In this document: in pieces, positions 34,301 through 43,010 of the stretch
How positions within the stretch are numbered: the first letter of the stretch is position 1
How the letters are laid out: each line of letters begins with the position of its first letter
Assembly (NCBI RefSeq): GCF_021532275.1
Contig: NZ_JACBOT010000024.1
Span: forward strand, 1-64,000
DNA: 64,000 bases
Reading direction: 5' to 3'
From: Brevibacterium sp. UCMA 11754
GTDB lineage: Bacteria; Actinomycetota; Actinomycetes; Actinomycetales; Brevibacteriaceae
Made by a program: the position numbers and the translations under genes
Notes under the pieces: generated by a model
The model's input: only the letters and a program-made list of their open reading frames with translations
Database searches by the model: none
Told to the model about the DNA's origin: nothing

Positions 34301-35420
34301 GTTCGTCCCCAAGATGACGACCATCGCCGCGGGGGCGTTCCTGGCCGATGACACCATGGTGGCCAGTTACGAACTCGGTCACGGGTGGATGCGAGCCGGC
34401 AAGGCGAAGGTCGGCAAGCGCGCCTTCCTCGGCAACTCGGGCATTGCCTCCCCTGGACGGCGAGTGCCAAAGAACGCACTGGTTGCCGTGTTGTCGGCAG
34501 CCCCGGCGAAGGCGAAGAAGGGCTCATCGTGGCTCGGCTCTCCCCCGGTGCAGCTGCGCAGGGCAGCGGTCGATGCTGATGAGGCGCTGACCTATGCCCC
34601 GAAGCTCGGCGTCAGATCGGCCCGGGCGTTCTTCGAGACCCTGCGGATCACCTCGGTGATGGTCGCCGGTGCACTCGTCGCCGCGGTCCTCCTCACGATC
34701 GTGTTCCTCCTCGGACTGCCGGGGCCAGGGACGTCTGCAGCTGGTGCGGGCGCGGCCGGTGGCGCGGCAGGCGATGGCGGATCGTTCCTGGCCTCTGTCG
34801 GGCTCGCCCTGCTGACCTCGGGCATCGTGATGATGGCCGCTGGTGCGGTGGCGGCGGGGCTCGCCATCGCGGCCAAGTGGATCTGCGCCGGTCCCATCAG
34901 AGCCGGCGAGCATCCCCTGTGGTCATCGTTCATCTGGCGCAACGAGGTGGCGGACTGCTTCGTCGAGCTCATCGCCGCACCATGGTTCGCCCGGAACGCC
35001 GTGGGAACTCCCGCCATCGTGTGGTACCTGCGGGCTATGGGAGCGAAGATCGGCCACGGAGTGTGGTGCGAAAGCTACTGGCTGCCCGAAGCCGACCTGG
35101 TCAGCCTGGGCGACAACTCCACGATCAACCGCGGCTGCGTGGTCCAGACCCATCTCTTCCACGACCGGGTCATGAGCTTGGACACCGTCGAGTTAGAGCA
35201 GGGATCGACTCTGGGGCCCAACAGCGTGATCCTGCCCGCCTCCAGCTTGGGCACGAATTCCACGGTGGGTGCGACCTCCCTGGTCATGCGCGGAGAGTTC
35301 GTGCCGGCCCACGCCTATTTCAGCGGCAATCCTGTCATACCCTGGGTGGATGCACCAGAACTTCCCGAGGGCGGATCCAGCGAGCCCGAAACAACGTCAA
35401 GGCGGCACCACGATGCTTGA
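31371..35420 (+). CDS. Pls/PosA-family single-module non-ribosomal peptide synthetase
   Basis: 1349 residues, close to the length of epsilon-poly-lysine synthetase (about 1320). An adenylation domain (about 40-510) carries FTSGSTGKPKG near 171, FDASCEEMW near 220, NTYGPTEATV near 308, the YRSGDLV and GRADEQIKLAGRRIELGE motifs, and catalytic Lys in TSGKVDR near 500. A carrier domain has GGGSL near 552 (phosphopantetheine Ser). Six or so membrane helices then alternate with three soluble left-handed-helix/hexapeptide regions (about 740-830, 960-1050 and 1220-1330). No condensation or thioesterase domain is seen. Aligning core motifs by eye to the gramicidin synthetase A pocket gives about D-A-E-T-I-G-T-V-V-K, close to lysine-type codes. 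GTG starts at 31371 and 31425 are both possible. Product inferred: a poly(basic amino acid). Confidence 0.9.
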   Translation: MTGGTHAVVHLQPRSGSPVTIHSAQFPATSRPREDRTLIDVLLEVAGAHGDQPAIDDGRGVLSYSELIVEIRDLALELAAAGIGPGDKVGIRVPSGSADLYVSILATMMLGAAYVPVDVDDPDERAHTVFTEAAVTGVITADRAIESRTDRGPLARSELRRPTPDDDCWVIFTSGSTGKPKGVAVSHRSAAAFVDAEAAMFCQEEPLGPGDRVLAGLSVAFDASCEEMWLAWRHGACLVPAPRALVKSGMDLGPWLSSRGITVVSTVPTLAALWPADSLDAVRLLIFGGEACPPELGRRLSDESREVWNTYGPTEATVVACGAQLDGSEPVRIGLPLDGWSLAVVDAAGIPVADGQTGELIIGGIGLARYLDPAKDAEKYAPMPTLGWDRAYRSGDLVISDPEGLIFVGRADEQIKLAGRRIELGEIDAALQALPDVEGAAAAVKQTPAGSDILVGYIASSTPKPEDRISEWEQALRAELPAALVPRLTLIDELPTKTSGKVDRNALLWPMGDGAETEDSSETFEPEVEWIAEQWSAVLGSRPGSDSDFFTSGGGSLAAAQMVSRLRTQHPSVTVGDIYAHPRFGALANLCRADDGAAAGAGRPKRTITRTSRGMQAFQTLLAVPVHILGGVRWVVIAMVLANLGSSLGADLPVTPWPVVITLFLVFVTAWGRMLISAGAARALMLGIRPGDYPRSGWVHKRLWLAEHIADLAAAVSVASAPWVTWYAKLLGNRIGSDADLHSAPPVTGFLTVGEGAAIEPEVDLKGWWVDGDLLRIGTIDVGSNVTIGARSTLMPGTRIGEGALVEAGSAVTGKVRRNQIYSGSPAVRIGKAKKSWPAPPPRRRLPFLLYAVGSQLNAALPYLAAVPGIALMIAVSGIGVVESPLLVLAWSPLIACIWFVCTALFILVSVRLLAIGMKEGEFPVRSAHGYRIWATERLLDLARDLLFPLYASMLTPWWLRLLGAKVGPGTEISTVVFVPKMTTIAAGAFLADDTMVASYELGHGWMRAGKAKVGKRAFLGNSGIASPGRRVPKNALVAVLSAAPAKAKKGSSWLGSPPVQLRRAAVDADEALTYAPKLGVRSARAFFETLRITSVMVAGALVAAVLLTIVFLLGLPGPGTSAAGAGAAGGAAGDGGSFLASVGLALLTSGIVMMAAGAVAAGLAIAAKWICAGPIRAGEHPLWSSFIWRNEVADCFVELIAAPWFARNAVGTPAIVWYLRAMGAKIGHGVWCESYWLPEADLVSLGDNSTINRGCVVQTHLFHDRVMSLDTVELEQGSTLGPNSVILPASSLGTNSTVGATSLVMRGEFVPAHAYFSGNPVIPWVDAPELPEGGSSEPETTSRRHHDA

Positions 35421-36711
35421 TCCCTATACCCCGAACGTCGGCAGCGCCGAGCTCACCATCGACCACTACGACCTCGACCTCGACTACCGGATCGGGCCCA
35501 ACCGCCTCTCCGCACAGGCGAGCCTGACGGGTCGTGTGCTGGAGGAGACGAAGACGATCCTCCTCGACCTCACAGGTCTGCGAGTCACGAAGGCCGCCGT
35601 CAACGGCAAGAAGGTTCGGTACTCCACGCGGGGCAACAAGCTGCGCCTGACGACAGATCTCCTGCCGAAGAACCAGCCGGTGCGCATCGACGTCTCCTAT
35701 GTCGGAAACCCGCAGCCTGCGATCGGGACCTGGGGTGACGTAGGTTGGGAGGAGCTCGAGGACGGTGTCCTCGTGGCCGGGCAGCCCGTCGGGGCCTCAA
35801 CCTGGTTCCCGTGCAACGACCACCCCTCGGACAAGTCGAAATACCGCATCCGTGTGCTCACGGAAAACGAATATACGGTCGTGTCCAACGGAGAACTCGT
35901 CGACAAGGTTCGCAAGGCCGGCCGCACGGCATGGACCTACGAGTCACAGACTCCCCTGGCGACGTATCTGGCCACGGTGCAGATCGGCCGTTACCGGCAC
36001 ACCCAGATCGACGCCGAAGATGGTGCTGAGCCTTCTCCTGTCTCCCTGGGCCTCTACGCCGGCGAGCATTGGACGGCCGCGTCCACCCGTCTGCAGATCC
36101 AGCACTCCATGATGAACGAGTTCATCGAACGGTTCGGCCCCTACCCCTTCGACCGCTACGACGTGGTCGTGACCGACGACGAGCTCGAGATCCCCCTTGA
36201 GTCACAGCCTCTGTCCGTGCTCGGCCCCAACCATCTTGGCGAGGAGTGGGAGGCCGAGCGACTCGTCGCCCATGAGATGGCCCATCAATGGTTCGGGAAC
36301 TCGCTGACGCCTCGGCGCTGGTCAGACATCTGGCTCAATGAGGGCTTCGCCTGCTATTCGGAGTGGCTGTGGTCGGAGGCATCGGGCCGCAGCAGCGCAC
36401 ATGAGTGTGCGCAGACCTGGCGGGAGGCCCTGGCCGACGAGCCGCAGGACTTCGTACTCAGCGACCCGGGCGGTCCCGATATGTTCGATGACCGTGTGTA
36501 CAAGCGCGGGGCGCTCTGCTTGCACGCACTGAGGCTCGAGATCGGCGATGAGGACTTCTTCGCTGCGATCTCCGAGTGGACGACGAAGCATCGTCATTCT
36601 TCGGTCGAGACCTCGGACTTCCTCGAGTGCATCTCCGGCGTCGTCGGCCGCGACCTCGCCGAGGTTGTCCGGCCGTGGCTGTTCGAAGAGGAGCTGCCCG
36701 AGCTGGCCTAG
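35413..36711 (+). CDS. M1-family zinc aminopeptidase
   Basis: 432 residues. The zinc site is HEMAH near 287, followed 18 residues later by the third ligand Glu in WLNEGFACYSE (HExxH-18-E). The exopeptidase GxMEN motif is replaced by PLESQ, as in a subset of small M1 enzymes. The N-terminal beta domain and catalytic domain are present; the long C-terminal helical domain of classical M1 enzymes is absent. No signal peptide, so cytoplasmic. The ATG at 35413 overlaps the end of the Pls-like gene by 8 nt, implying coordinated synthesis. It is a good candidate for trimming or degrading the polymer made by the upstream gene. Confidence 0.9.
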   Translation: MLDPYTPNVGSAELTIDHYDLDLDYRIGPNRLSAQASLTGRVLEETKTILLDLTGLRVTKAAVNGKKVRYSTRGNKLRLTTDLLPKNQPVRIDVSYVGNPQPAIGTWGDVGWEELEDGVLVAGQPVGASTWFPCNDHPSDKSKYRIRVLTENEYTVVSNGELVDKVRKAGRTAWTYESQTPLATYLATVQIGRYRHTQIDAEDGAEPSPVSLGLYAGEHWTAASTRLQIQHSMMNEFIERFGPYPFDRYDVVVTDDELEIPLESQPLSVLGPNHLGEEWEAERLVAHEMAHQWFGNSLTPRRWSDIWLNEGFACYSEWLWSEASGRSSAHECAQTWREALADEPQDFVLSDPGGPDMFDDRVYKRGALCLHALRLEIGDEDFFAAISEWTTKHRHSSVETSDFLECISGVVGRDLAEVVRPWLFEEELPELA

Positions 36712-36713
36712 CC

Positions 36714-36766
36714 GATTCGGCTAGTTCAGCTAGTTCGGCTGGCTGGGCTGGTTCGGCTGGCTCCTG
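36714..36766. repeat. Degenerate ggctagtt/ggctggtt repeats after the M1 gene
   Basis: Directly after the M1 stop there are about six imperfect copies of a 9-10 bp unit (ttcggctag, ttcagctag, ttcggctgg, ...). They fill most of the 79-bp convergent spacer before the GNAT gene end. Confidence 0.75.
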
Positions 36767-36790
36767 ATGTCATTGCTGACCTCGGTTCAG

Positions 36791-37480
36791 TCACTTGAGC
36801 TGGCGGACGAGAATATCGGCGTCTCCATTGCGCCCGACCGTGACGAACCCGCGGTCGTGGTAGAGACGAGCCGCGCCGTTTCCGTCCTCGACGGACAGAC
36901 TGACGGCCGGGAAACCACTCATCTTCGCCAAAGTGCACACCACGTCGAGGAGCATGCCGCCGATTCCCTGGGACTGATGATCGGGCAGAACAGCCAATGA
37001 CAGCTCGGGGATGTCCCCGGCCACCCAGCCGTACCCGGTGAAGCGTGAGTCCGCCTCGGCGGTGGTGTCGGTCGACTTTTCGATCACTGCATCGAACGCG
37101 GCCAGACGCAGCCATGCGAGACCGATGATCTCCGGTTCTGAATCCGCGGCGGGGGGTTGTCCGTCGGCGGGCTGGTCTTCGGTGGGGCGGTCTTCGCTGG
37201 GCTGCTCGTCGGCGGCGTCTCCACCGTTCGGGTCCTTCGCATAGGCGGCCACCGCAATGTCACCCTCGCGCCCCCAGTCCTTGAAGTAGAAGGCCGCATC
37301 GTCACGCTCGAGAAGCTCGTCGACGTCGATCCTCGGCTTGTCCATAGACCAGTTGAAGCAAAGATCGAGGAAAGGGAGGAATGCCTCGTCTGGGGTCTCT
37401 GCACCCAGCGGACGGATCCGTGACCTGAGTTCGGTCCGGCGGGCTGCCTCGGCGGAATCCTGGTTCTGACGTTCGTTCAT
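36791..37480 (-). CDS. GNAT-family acetyltransferase
   Basis: 229 residues from the ATG at 37480 (AAAGGA six bases upstream). The acetyl-CoA-binding part is clear: LAVLPDHQSQGIGGMLLD near residues 160-177, then GAARLYHDRGFV. An insertion of about 30 Glu/Asp/Pro/Gln residues (around 90-115) splits the N-terminal half and looks like a disordered loop. The gene overlaps the end of the MATE gene (ATGA). Substrate unknown. Confidence 0.87.
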   Translation of the reverse strand: MNERQNQDSAEAARRTELRSRIRPLGAETPDEAFLPFLDLCFNWSMDKPRIDVDELLERDDAAFYFKDWGREGDIAVAAYAKDPNGGDAADEQPSEDRPTEDQPADGQPPAADSEPEIIGLAWLRLAAFDAVIEKSTDTTAEADSRFTGYGWVAGDIPELSLAVLPDHQSQGIGGMLLDVVCTLAKMSGFPAVSLSVEDGNGAARLYHDRGFVTVGRNGDADILVRQLK

Positions 37481-38793
37481 GAGGTTCCTTTCTCGACCGC
37501 ACGAGTGATCCAACTGCGATTGCGCACCCGCCATCCCAAAGTCAGCGCCCGGAGGCCGACGAAGCCGATGCAGAACGCGGCCCACAGGCCCAGAGCACCA
37601 GGCCAGTAGAGGACGATCGGAATCAGCAGGATCGCATATCCGCCCACAGCAACCAATTGTGCCAGAGCCAGATACCTGGCGTCCTCGGCACCCATGAGGA
37701 CGCCGTCGAGGACGAATACATAGCCGGCGATGGGCATACTCAGGGCCAGCACGGGAAGGAGACTCGTCATCAGTGCGACGACTGCCGGGTCCGAAGAGAA
37801 GCCGCGCGGGATGATTCCGGCACCTGCTAAGAGGATGAGACCGACGACGACCCCGAAGACGATGCCCCACAGACACAGCCTCCGATTGATCGCGGCCACC
37901 GCGTCGACGTTCCGTGCGCCCAGCTGCAGTCCGATCAGGGCCTGACCGGCAATCGCCAGCGAGTCGAGGGCAAGTGCGAGAGCGAAGAAGATGCTCTGTG
38001 CGACTTGGATCGCGGCGAGTTCGGTCGTTCCCATAGCAGTGGCGAGGAAGACGAGGATGATCAGAGCCGCGCGCAGGGATGCATTGCGCACCAGCAGCCA
38101 ACCGGAGGTCTTCGCCGAGGAGAGCACCCCGGACCAGTCAGGCCGAAAGGAGGCGTGGAAGCGTCGTGCCGCCCTGATCGAGATCGCCACGTAGACGGAG
38201 CACATCCCCGCTTGCGCGATGACGGTGCCCAGCGCAGAGCCGGCAACTCCCATATCGAGGCCGTAGATGAAGAGCGCGTTCAACCCGATGTTGGCGATGC
38301 ATCCGACCGCAGCCACGATGAGTGGTGTGCGCGTGTCCTGCAGCCCGCGCAGTAGTCCTGTGGCGGCGATGACGACCAGCATGAAGGGCAGTCCCCACCA
38401 AGAGATGGCGAGATAGGAGTGCGCCCCCTCGGCGATCTCGGCGCCGGGTTCGAAAGCAGCGATCACCGGCTTGAGCAGAGGCAGCCCGATCGCCAGCAGC
38501 AGCACTGAGGTGCACAGAGCAAGCCAGATACCGTCGAAGCCCGCGTTGATGGCACCAGAGCGGTCTCCGGCACCCATTCGCCTGGCGACCCGCGGGGTGG
38601 TGGCATAGGCGAGGAAGATCATCAGTCCGAGGACGGTCTGCAGAATCGTCGACGCGATCGCCAGCGATCCCAGTGCACCGGCGCCGAGGTGGCCGACCAT
38701 GGCCGTGTCAGAGAGCAAGAAGATAGGTTCGGCGATCAGTGCTCCGAGGGCCGGAAGTGCCAAACGGAGAATGTCTTTGTCGATCGCTGCCAC
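37477..38793 (-). CDS. MATE-family efflux transporter
   Basis: 438 residues, 12 membrane helices. It begins MAAIDKDILRLALPALGALIAEPIFLLSDTAMVGHLG, the typical DinF-like MATE start, with the second half repeating the fold. It exports drugs or metabolites using a cation gradient. It is translated just before the GNAT gene; efflux plus acetylation could be a detoxification pair, which is inference only. Confidence 0.9.
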   Translation of the reverse strand: MAAIDKDILRLALPALGALIAEPIFLLSDTAMVGHLGAGALGSLAIASTILQTVLGLMIFLAYATTPRVARRMGAGDRSGAINAGFDGIWLALCTSVLLLAIGLPLLKPVIAAFEPGAEIAEGAHSYLAISWWGLPFMLVVIAATGLLRGLQDTRTPLIVAAVGCIANIGLNALFIYGLDMGVAGSALGTVIAQAGMCSVYVAISIRAARRFHASFRPDWSGVLSSAKTSGWLLVRNASLRAALIILVFLATAMGTTELAAIQVAQSIFFALALALDSLAIAGQALIGLQLGARNVDAVAAINRRLCLWGIVFGVVVGLILLAGAGIIPRGFSSDPAVVALMTSLLPVLALSMPIAGYVFVLDGVLMGAEDARYLALAQLVAVGGYAILLIPIVLYWPGALGLWAAFCIGFVGLRALTLGWRVRNRSWITRAVEKGTS

Positions 38794-39063
38794 GTATCGA
38801 GTCTAACGAATCGGTGGCGCAGTCTCTCGTGACGGCGCGCAGACTCTCGGGTCAGTGGCGACCGTTCCTGTGTCGGTAGCGCAGCTTCTCGTGTCAGTGG
38901 CGAATGGGATCATATAACAACAAACAGGACCCTGAATCCAGCAATGGCTGAGGAAACCTCACAGACGTATGAAAGTGACGTCCCTACGCGCTAGATCTAT
39001 GGTCCCAACGTTCCATGTTCGTCGATTATTCGAATTTCTATGGTTATAAGTTCTATTATCAGT
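38794..39063. other. Gene-free region with degenerate repeats and an AT-rich segment
   Basis: Between MATE (minus) and the HNH gene (plus). The left 110 bp is GC-rich and repetitive (listed separately). The right part (about 38990-39070) is strikingly AT-rich for this window, including TTATTCGAATTTC and two ttataa-type motifs. No gene is visible. Confidence 0.6.
38811..38911. repeat. Four degenerate copies of a roughly 25-bp unit
   Basis: The consensus is about cagtGGCGcag-tCTcTCGtGt. GGTGGCGCAGTCTCTCGTG, CGGCGCGCAGACTCTCGGG, CAGTGGCGACCGTTCCTGTG, then CGGTAGCGCAGCTTCTCGTG and a final GTCAGTGGCG follow each other directly behind the MATE start. Confidence 0.7.
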
Positions 39064-39069
39064 TATAAT
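39064..39069 (+). promoter_or_regulatory. -10 element of the HNH gene
   Basis: A perfect TATAAT 58 bp before the chosen start, in the most AT-rich stretch of the window. The -35 region (TGGTTA at 17-bp spacing) is weak. Confidence 0.5.
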
Positions 39070-39127
39070 GAAACTAGGCGCCAAACTATCAGCAGACTCC
39101 ACATCGCAGTGGAGAGGAGGCGACGCG

Positions 39128-41659
39128 ATGAAGCACATGGACGACGACGGCTCTCACTACGGCGTGCACTCCGACGACTCCAGCGCATCAGCCTTCAGCG
39201 GACGCAGCCTTGATATCGATGAAGATTCACCGTTCAGCGACCTGTCGGCCGTCTACGCCTGCAGCGACCAGGCACAGTTTGCGGCACTGGAGGCAACCAG
39301 CAGCATCTTCGCCCGAGAGGTTGCGCATTATCTTGGCCTCGCGAGTCCCGACCTGACGATTCCATACGACTTCGCGCCGCTCGCGGAGACCGTCCGCCGG
39401 CACAGCAGCCGCAAACGCCCCCGCAGCCGTTCCGCGAAGGGCACGAAGGCGAGCGCCAAATCGGACGATATGGGTGACGCCGGCACCTCGGGTGGCGCGG
39501 GCACCTCGGGTGACGCGGACACGGCTGGCACTGCTGATACCGCTTGCGGGTCAAGCAGAAAAAAGGACCGTGGAGCGGGGCGAAGGGTACGTCGTGAACG
39601 GAGGGAAGCCCGAGAACATCCCGAACCGCTTCCCGATTTCCCTGCATACAGACCCACGTCGACGTTCAACGGATGGACGCATCAATACGCTTGTGCTGAA
39701 GACATCAGCGAATACTCGGCACTGCTCGGCGCGACTACGTCCGGAGCCTATAAGCACATCACCTCTGCGATGACGTTGGTGCACGGGCTTCCGAAGTTCC
39801 ACCAGCGTTGCGCCGACGGCGATTTCACCATTGAACATGTTGCCTTCGTGACCCGTCGTTGCCGGGACGTCGCATTCAGATACCTGCCGAGCATTGATGA
39901 CTATTTAGCCGACAGGCGTGCGGATATCACAATCGAAACGTTCAAACGCTCTCTCGCACTGAAGATCGCGGCGACTCAACCAGCACAGGAGACCCTTGAG
40001 AAGGTCGCAGTTCGCCGCCGAGTCGATATCAGCACAGGTGATGACGGCACCGCCTACCTCACTCTCACCGGTCCTGCCCCAGAGCTCACCGCCTGCTATA
40101 GAAGAGTCGAAGCATTCGCTCGCTCCGTCTACAAGGGAAACACCTCCGCGTTCGGCGACCAGCTGAACCCCGGGGAGTCATTCAAAGACAATCGCGGCAT
40201 CGATGCGCTCATGCTCGACATATTCACTCGAACTCGGCCGCAGGTGAAACTGCGGATCACCAGCAACAACACCACAACTGGCGAGACGACGAGTACCGAC
40301 TTCCCGATCGACGGTCTGTTCGTAGGACCAGACGGTGTCCCCATGTCTCCCGAGGAATCTATGCTCGATTACATCGAACGGACCTTCGGCCAGATGGACG
40401 ACGAGGCTTCAGCACCGGCCGACGCCGGAAACGAAACTCAGGGGCAAGCATCGTCCGACTGCTGGCTGCGCGACCCACGGTTCCTCGAAGCGCTGAAGAG
40501 CAGCCGACCAGCACCCGGTACCCCTTTCTGGCCGACGGGGTTCGATCCTGCTACAGAATTCGGCACTGATTCCTCGTCCGACGGATCAAAGTGCAAAGTC
40601 GACTACGAGGTTCTCCTCGACTTGCCGACCCACGAGTATTGGCTCTCCCACCAGGCGCGGACGACGATCACCGTTCCCATGTTCACGCTGCTCAGCCAGT
40701 TCCTGGCTACCTCCGACGACGCAGCGAGTGCAGCAGAAACCACGGCCGCAGAAGGAACAGAGGCAGCCACGGCGACAGTGTCGACAAAGTCCTCTTCGAC
40801 CGACACCGCTGGTGAGAAGCGGACCGATACAGATGTATGCGATTTGGCCGGCATGCTTCCAGACGGCTCTCCCCTTCCAGCCGACATGGCGCGCCGGCTC
40901 GCCGGATATGCATCGACATGGACCAGGATCCTCACGGACCCAGCAACCGGTACGCCACTCGATGCAAAGGCAACCAGCTACGCGATCCCCAACAGCATTC
41001 GACAGCCTCTCGCCGCCCAGTGGATGAACTGCACCATGCCCGGTTGCACTCGTCGTGCCGAGCTCACTGAGGTCGATCACATCATTCCCTTTGACCACGA
41101 CAGTCCACAGAGCGGCGGCCACACTCGATTCGGCAATCTCCACAATCTGTGCAAGCTCCATCACCAAGCCAAGACAGACCGGAAGTTCTCAGTCAGAATG
41201 ACAGAACCTGGGCGGCTCGAATACATTCTCAGGCACGGAATCACCACCGAAGTCATGCCGCCCGACAATCCGATCAACGTCGAGCACGCGAGACTCTTCC
41301 TCAAATATTTCGCCACACCCCCGCCCCAGACGACTGATCCACCTCCGGCTGCGTCTTCGACAGCTGAGTCCTCGACGGGGCCTGCACCTCCGACGGGAGC
41401 CGCACGTCCGACGGAACCTGCCCCTCCGACGGAACCTGCCACAGCGAATCCGCCCAGGAAGAAGAACCGACGCAAGAAATCGGAGACGGCAGAAGAAAAG
41501 CCGTCGACCATGCAGTCACAGACTGCACAGCCGACGGCTGGTCCCGCCGAAGGACTTCAGTCCCCCAGCCAGGCCGAATACATCGATCCCTTCTCCCGCC
41601 TACCCGGCCAGAACGCGAAGCAGTGGTTCTGGGACTCGGGTGAGCAGCCACCGTTCTGA
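39128..41659 (+). CDS. DUF222 / HNH endonuclease-signature protein (13E12-type)
   Basis: 843 residues. The ATG at 39128 follows AGGAGG by seven bases; an ATG 60 nt earlier lacks such a site. An acidic Ser/Asp-rich N-terminus, the DUF222 helical domain (about 45-310, interrupted by a basic Thr/Gly-rich insert) and an HNH domain near 634-690 are seen. The HNH part has CTMPGCTRRAELTEVDHIIP, then NLHNLCKLHH. A Pro/Thr repeat tail (PTEPAPPTEPA) and a conserved WFWDSGEQPPF end follow. Such genes are multicopy in Brevibacterium, Corynebacterium and mycobacteria, and their function is unknown. The AT-rich promoter region suggests mobility. Confidence 0.88.
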   Translation: MKHMDDDGSHYGVHSDDSSASAFSGRSLDIDEDSPFSDLSAVYACSDQAQFAALEATSSIFAREVAHYLGLASPDLTIPYDFAPLAETVRRHSSRKRPRSRSAKGTKASAKSDDMGDAGTSGGAGTSGDADTAGTADTACGSSRKKDRGAGRRVRRERREAREHPEPLPDFPAYRPTSTFNGWTHQYACAEDISEYSALLGATTSGAYKHITSAMTLVHGLPKFHQRCADGDFTIEHVAFVTRRCRDVAFRYLPSIDDYLADRRADITIETFKRSLALKIAATQPAQETLEKVAVRRRVDISTGDDGTAYLTLTGPAPELTACYRRVEAFARSVYKGNTSAFGDQLNPGESFKDNRGIDALMLDIFTRTRPQVKLRITSNNTTTGETTSTDFPIDGLFVGPDGVPMSPEESMLDYIERTFGQMDDEASAPADAGNETQGQASSDCWLRDPRFLEALKSSRPAPGTPFWPTGFDPATEFGTDSSSDGSKCKVDYEVLLDLPTHEYWLSHQARTTITVPMFTLLSQFLATSDDAASAAETTAAEGTEAATATVSTKSSSTDTAGEKRTDTDVCDLAGMLPDGSPLPADMARRLAGYASTWTRILTDPATGTPLDAKATSYAIPNSIRQPLAAQWMNCTMPGCTRRAELTEVDHIIPFDHDSPQSGGHTRFGNLHNLCKLHHQAKTDRKFSVRMTEPGRLEYILRHGITTEVMPPDNPINVEHARLFLKYFATPPPQTTDPPPAASSTAESSTGPAPPTGAARPTEPAPPTEPATANPPRKKNRRKKSETAEEKPSTMQSQTAQPTAGPAEGLQSPSQAEYIDPFSRLPGQNAKQWFWDSGEQPPF

Positions 41660-41735
41660 TGACTCAGTATGTTCAGTTGGCTCAGCGAGATCTGATGTAT
41701 CAGCTGGCTCTGGTGTTTCTCTCGGCTATGGTGAC

Positions 41736-42935
41736 TCAGCAGACTTCGAAGAGCCCCGCAGCACCCTGGCCGCCGCCGATGCACATCGTGACGACTACAT
41801 ACTTGACCCCGCGACGACGTCCCTCGATAAGAGCATGGCCGACAAGGCGACCACCGGTCATTCCGTATGGGTGACCGACTGAAATACCGCCACCATCGAC
41901 GTTGTACTTCTCGGGATCAATCCCCAACCGTTCACGGCAGTAGAGAGCCTGCACCGCAAATGCTTCGTTGAGCTCCCACAGTCCGATGTCATCGATTGAC
42001 AGCCCCTGCGCCTTGAGCAGCTTCGGAATCGCGAAGACGGGTCCGATCCCCATCTCGTCGGGATCACAGCCGGCTACTGCCATACCTCGATAGATGCCCA
42101 GAGGTTCCAAGCCTCGCCGACTCGCCTCGTCGCCCGACATCAGCACTGAAGCAGAAGCGCCGTCGGAAAGCTGTGAGGCATTGCCCGCAGTGATGCTCGG
42201 AACCTTGGACGCATCGCCAGGCTTGAGCACGGGATTCAGCCCTGCCAAACTCTCCAATGTCGTCGATGGGCGGTTCCCCTCGTCGCGGTCAAGCGTCACC
42301 TGCTGGGTTGACGATTCCTTCGTCTCTTTGTCGACGACGATCTTCGTGGTCGGCAACGGTACGATCTCATCGTCGAACCGGCCGGCCTCCTGAGCTGCGG
42401 CAGTCCGCTGCTGCGAGGACAGCGAGTATTCGTCCTGCGCTTCACGACTGACGCCATACCGTTCGGCAACCACCTCGGCGGTGGCGAGCATCGGGTAGTA
42501 GATTCCGGGAACATGTTCGACCAGCCACGGGTCCTGCGCCCGGTACATGTTCATCTTGTCGTTCTGCACCAGTGACACCGACTCAACGCCGCCGCCGACT
42601 GCGATCTCCTGGCCGTCGAAGAGAATCTGCTTCGCTGCCGTGGCAATGCCCATCAGACCGGAGGAGCACTGACGATCGATCGTCATTCCGGGGACTGTTG
42701 TGGGGAGACCTGCTCGGAGTGCTGCTTGGCGCGCGACGTTGGTGGACTGGCTGCCCTGTTGGAGGGCCGCACCGAGGATGACGTCATCGACTTCGCCCCC
42801 TTCGAGACCAGCCCGTGAGACAGCGTGAGAAATGGCGTGGCCAGCAAGTTCCTGGGCCTGAGTGTTGTTGAACGCTCCTTTGTACGCCTTTCCGATCGGA
42901 GTTCTGGCGGTGGAGACGATAACTGCTTCGCGCAT
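41736..42935 (-). CDS. Thiolase, acetyl-CoA C-acyltransferase type
   Basis: 399 residues from the ATG at 42935 ([15 protein letters not shown]), with AAAGG seven bases upstream. Catalytic residues: acyl-accepting Cys in DRQCSSG (near 89), His in GHPYGMTGG (near 356) and second Cys in CIGGGQGAA (near 381). It cleaves or forms 3-ketoacyl-CoA. It follows the FabG-like SDR gene by 75 bp, and the pair looks like a short beta-oxidation or ketone pathway unit. Confidence 0.93.
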   Translation of the reverse strand: MREAVIVSTARTPIGKAYKGAFNNTQAQELAGHAISHAVSRAGLEGGEVDDVILGAALQQGSQSTNVARQAALRAGLPTTVPGMTIDRQCSSGLMGIATAAKQILFDGQEIAVGGGVESVSLVQNDKMNMYRAQDPWLVEHVPGIYYPMLATAEVVAERYGVSREAQDEYSLSSQQRTAAAQEAGRFDDEIVPLPTTKIVVDKETKESSTQQVTLDRDEGNRPSTTLESLAGLNPVLKPGDASKVPSITAGNASQLSDGASASVLMSGDEASRRGLEPLGIYRGMAVAGCDPDEMGIGPVFAIPKLLKAQGLSIDDIGLWELNEAFAVQALYCRERLGIDPEKYNVDGGGISVGHPYGMTGGRLVGHALIEGRRRGVKYVVVTMCIGGGQGAAGLFEVC

Positions 42936-43010
42936 GACATGCCTTTCTTCAGTGTGGTGCGCCGAACCTGAGTTCGCCGCGATGATCATGGAACCAGAAT
43001 TCGCTGCGGG

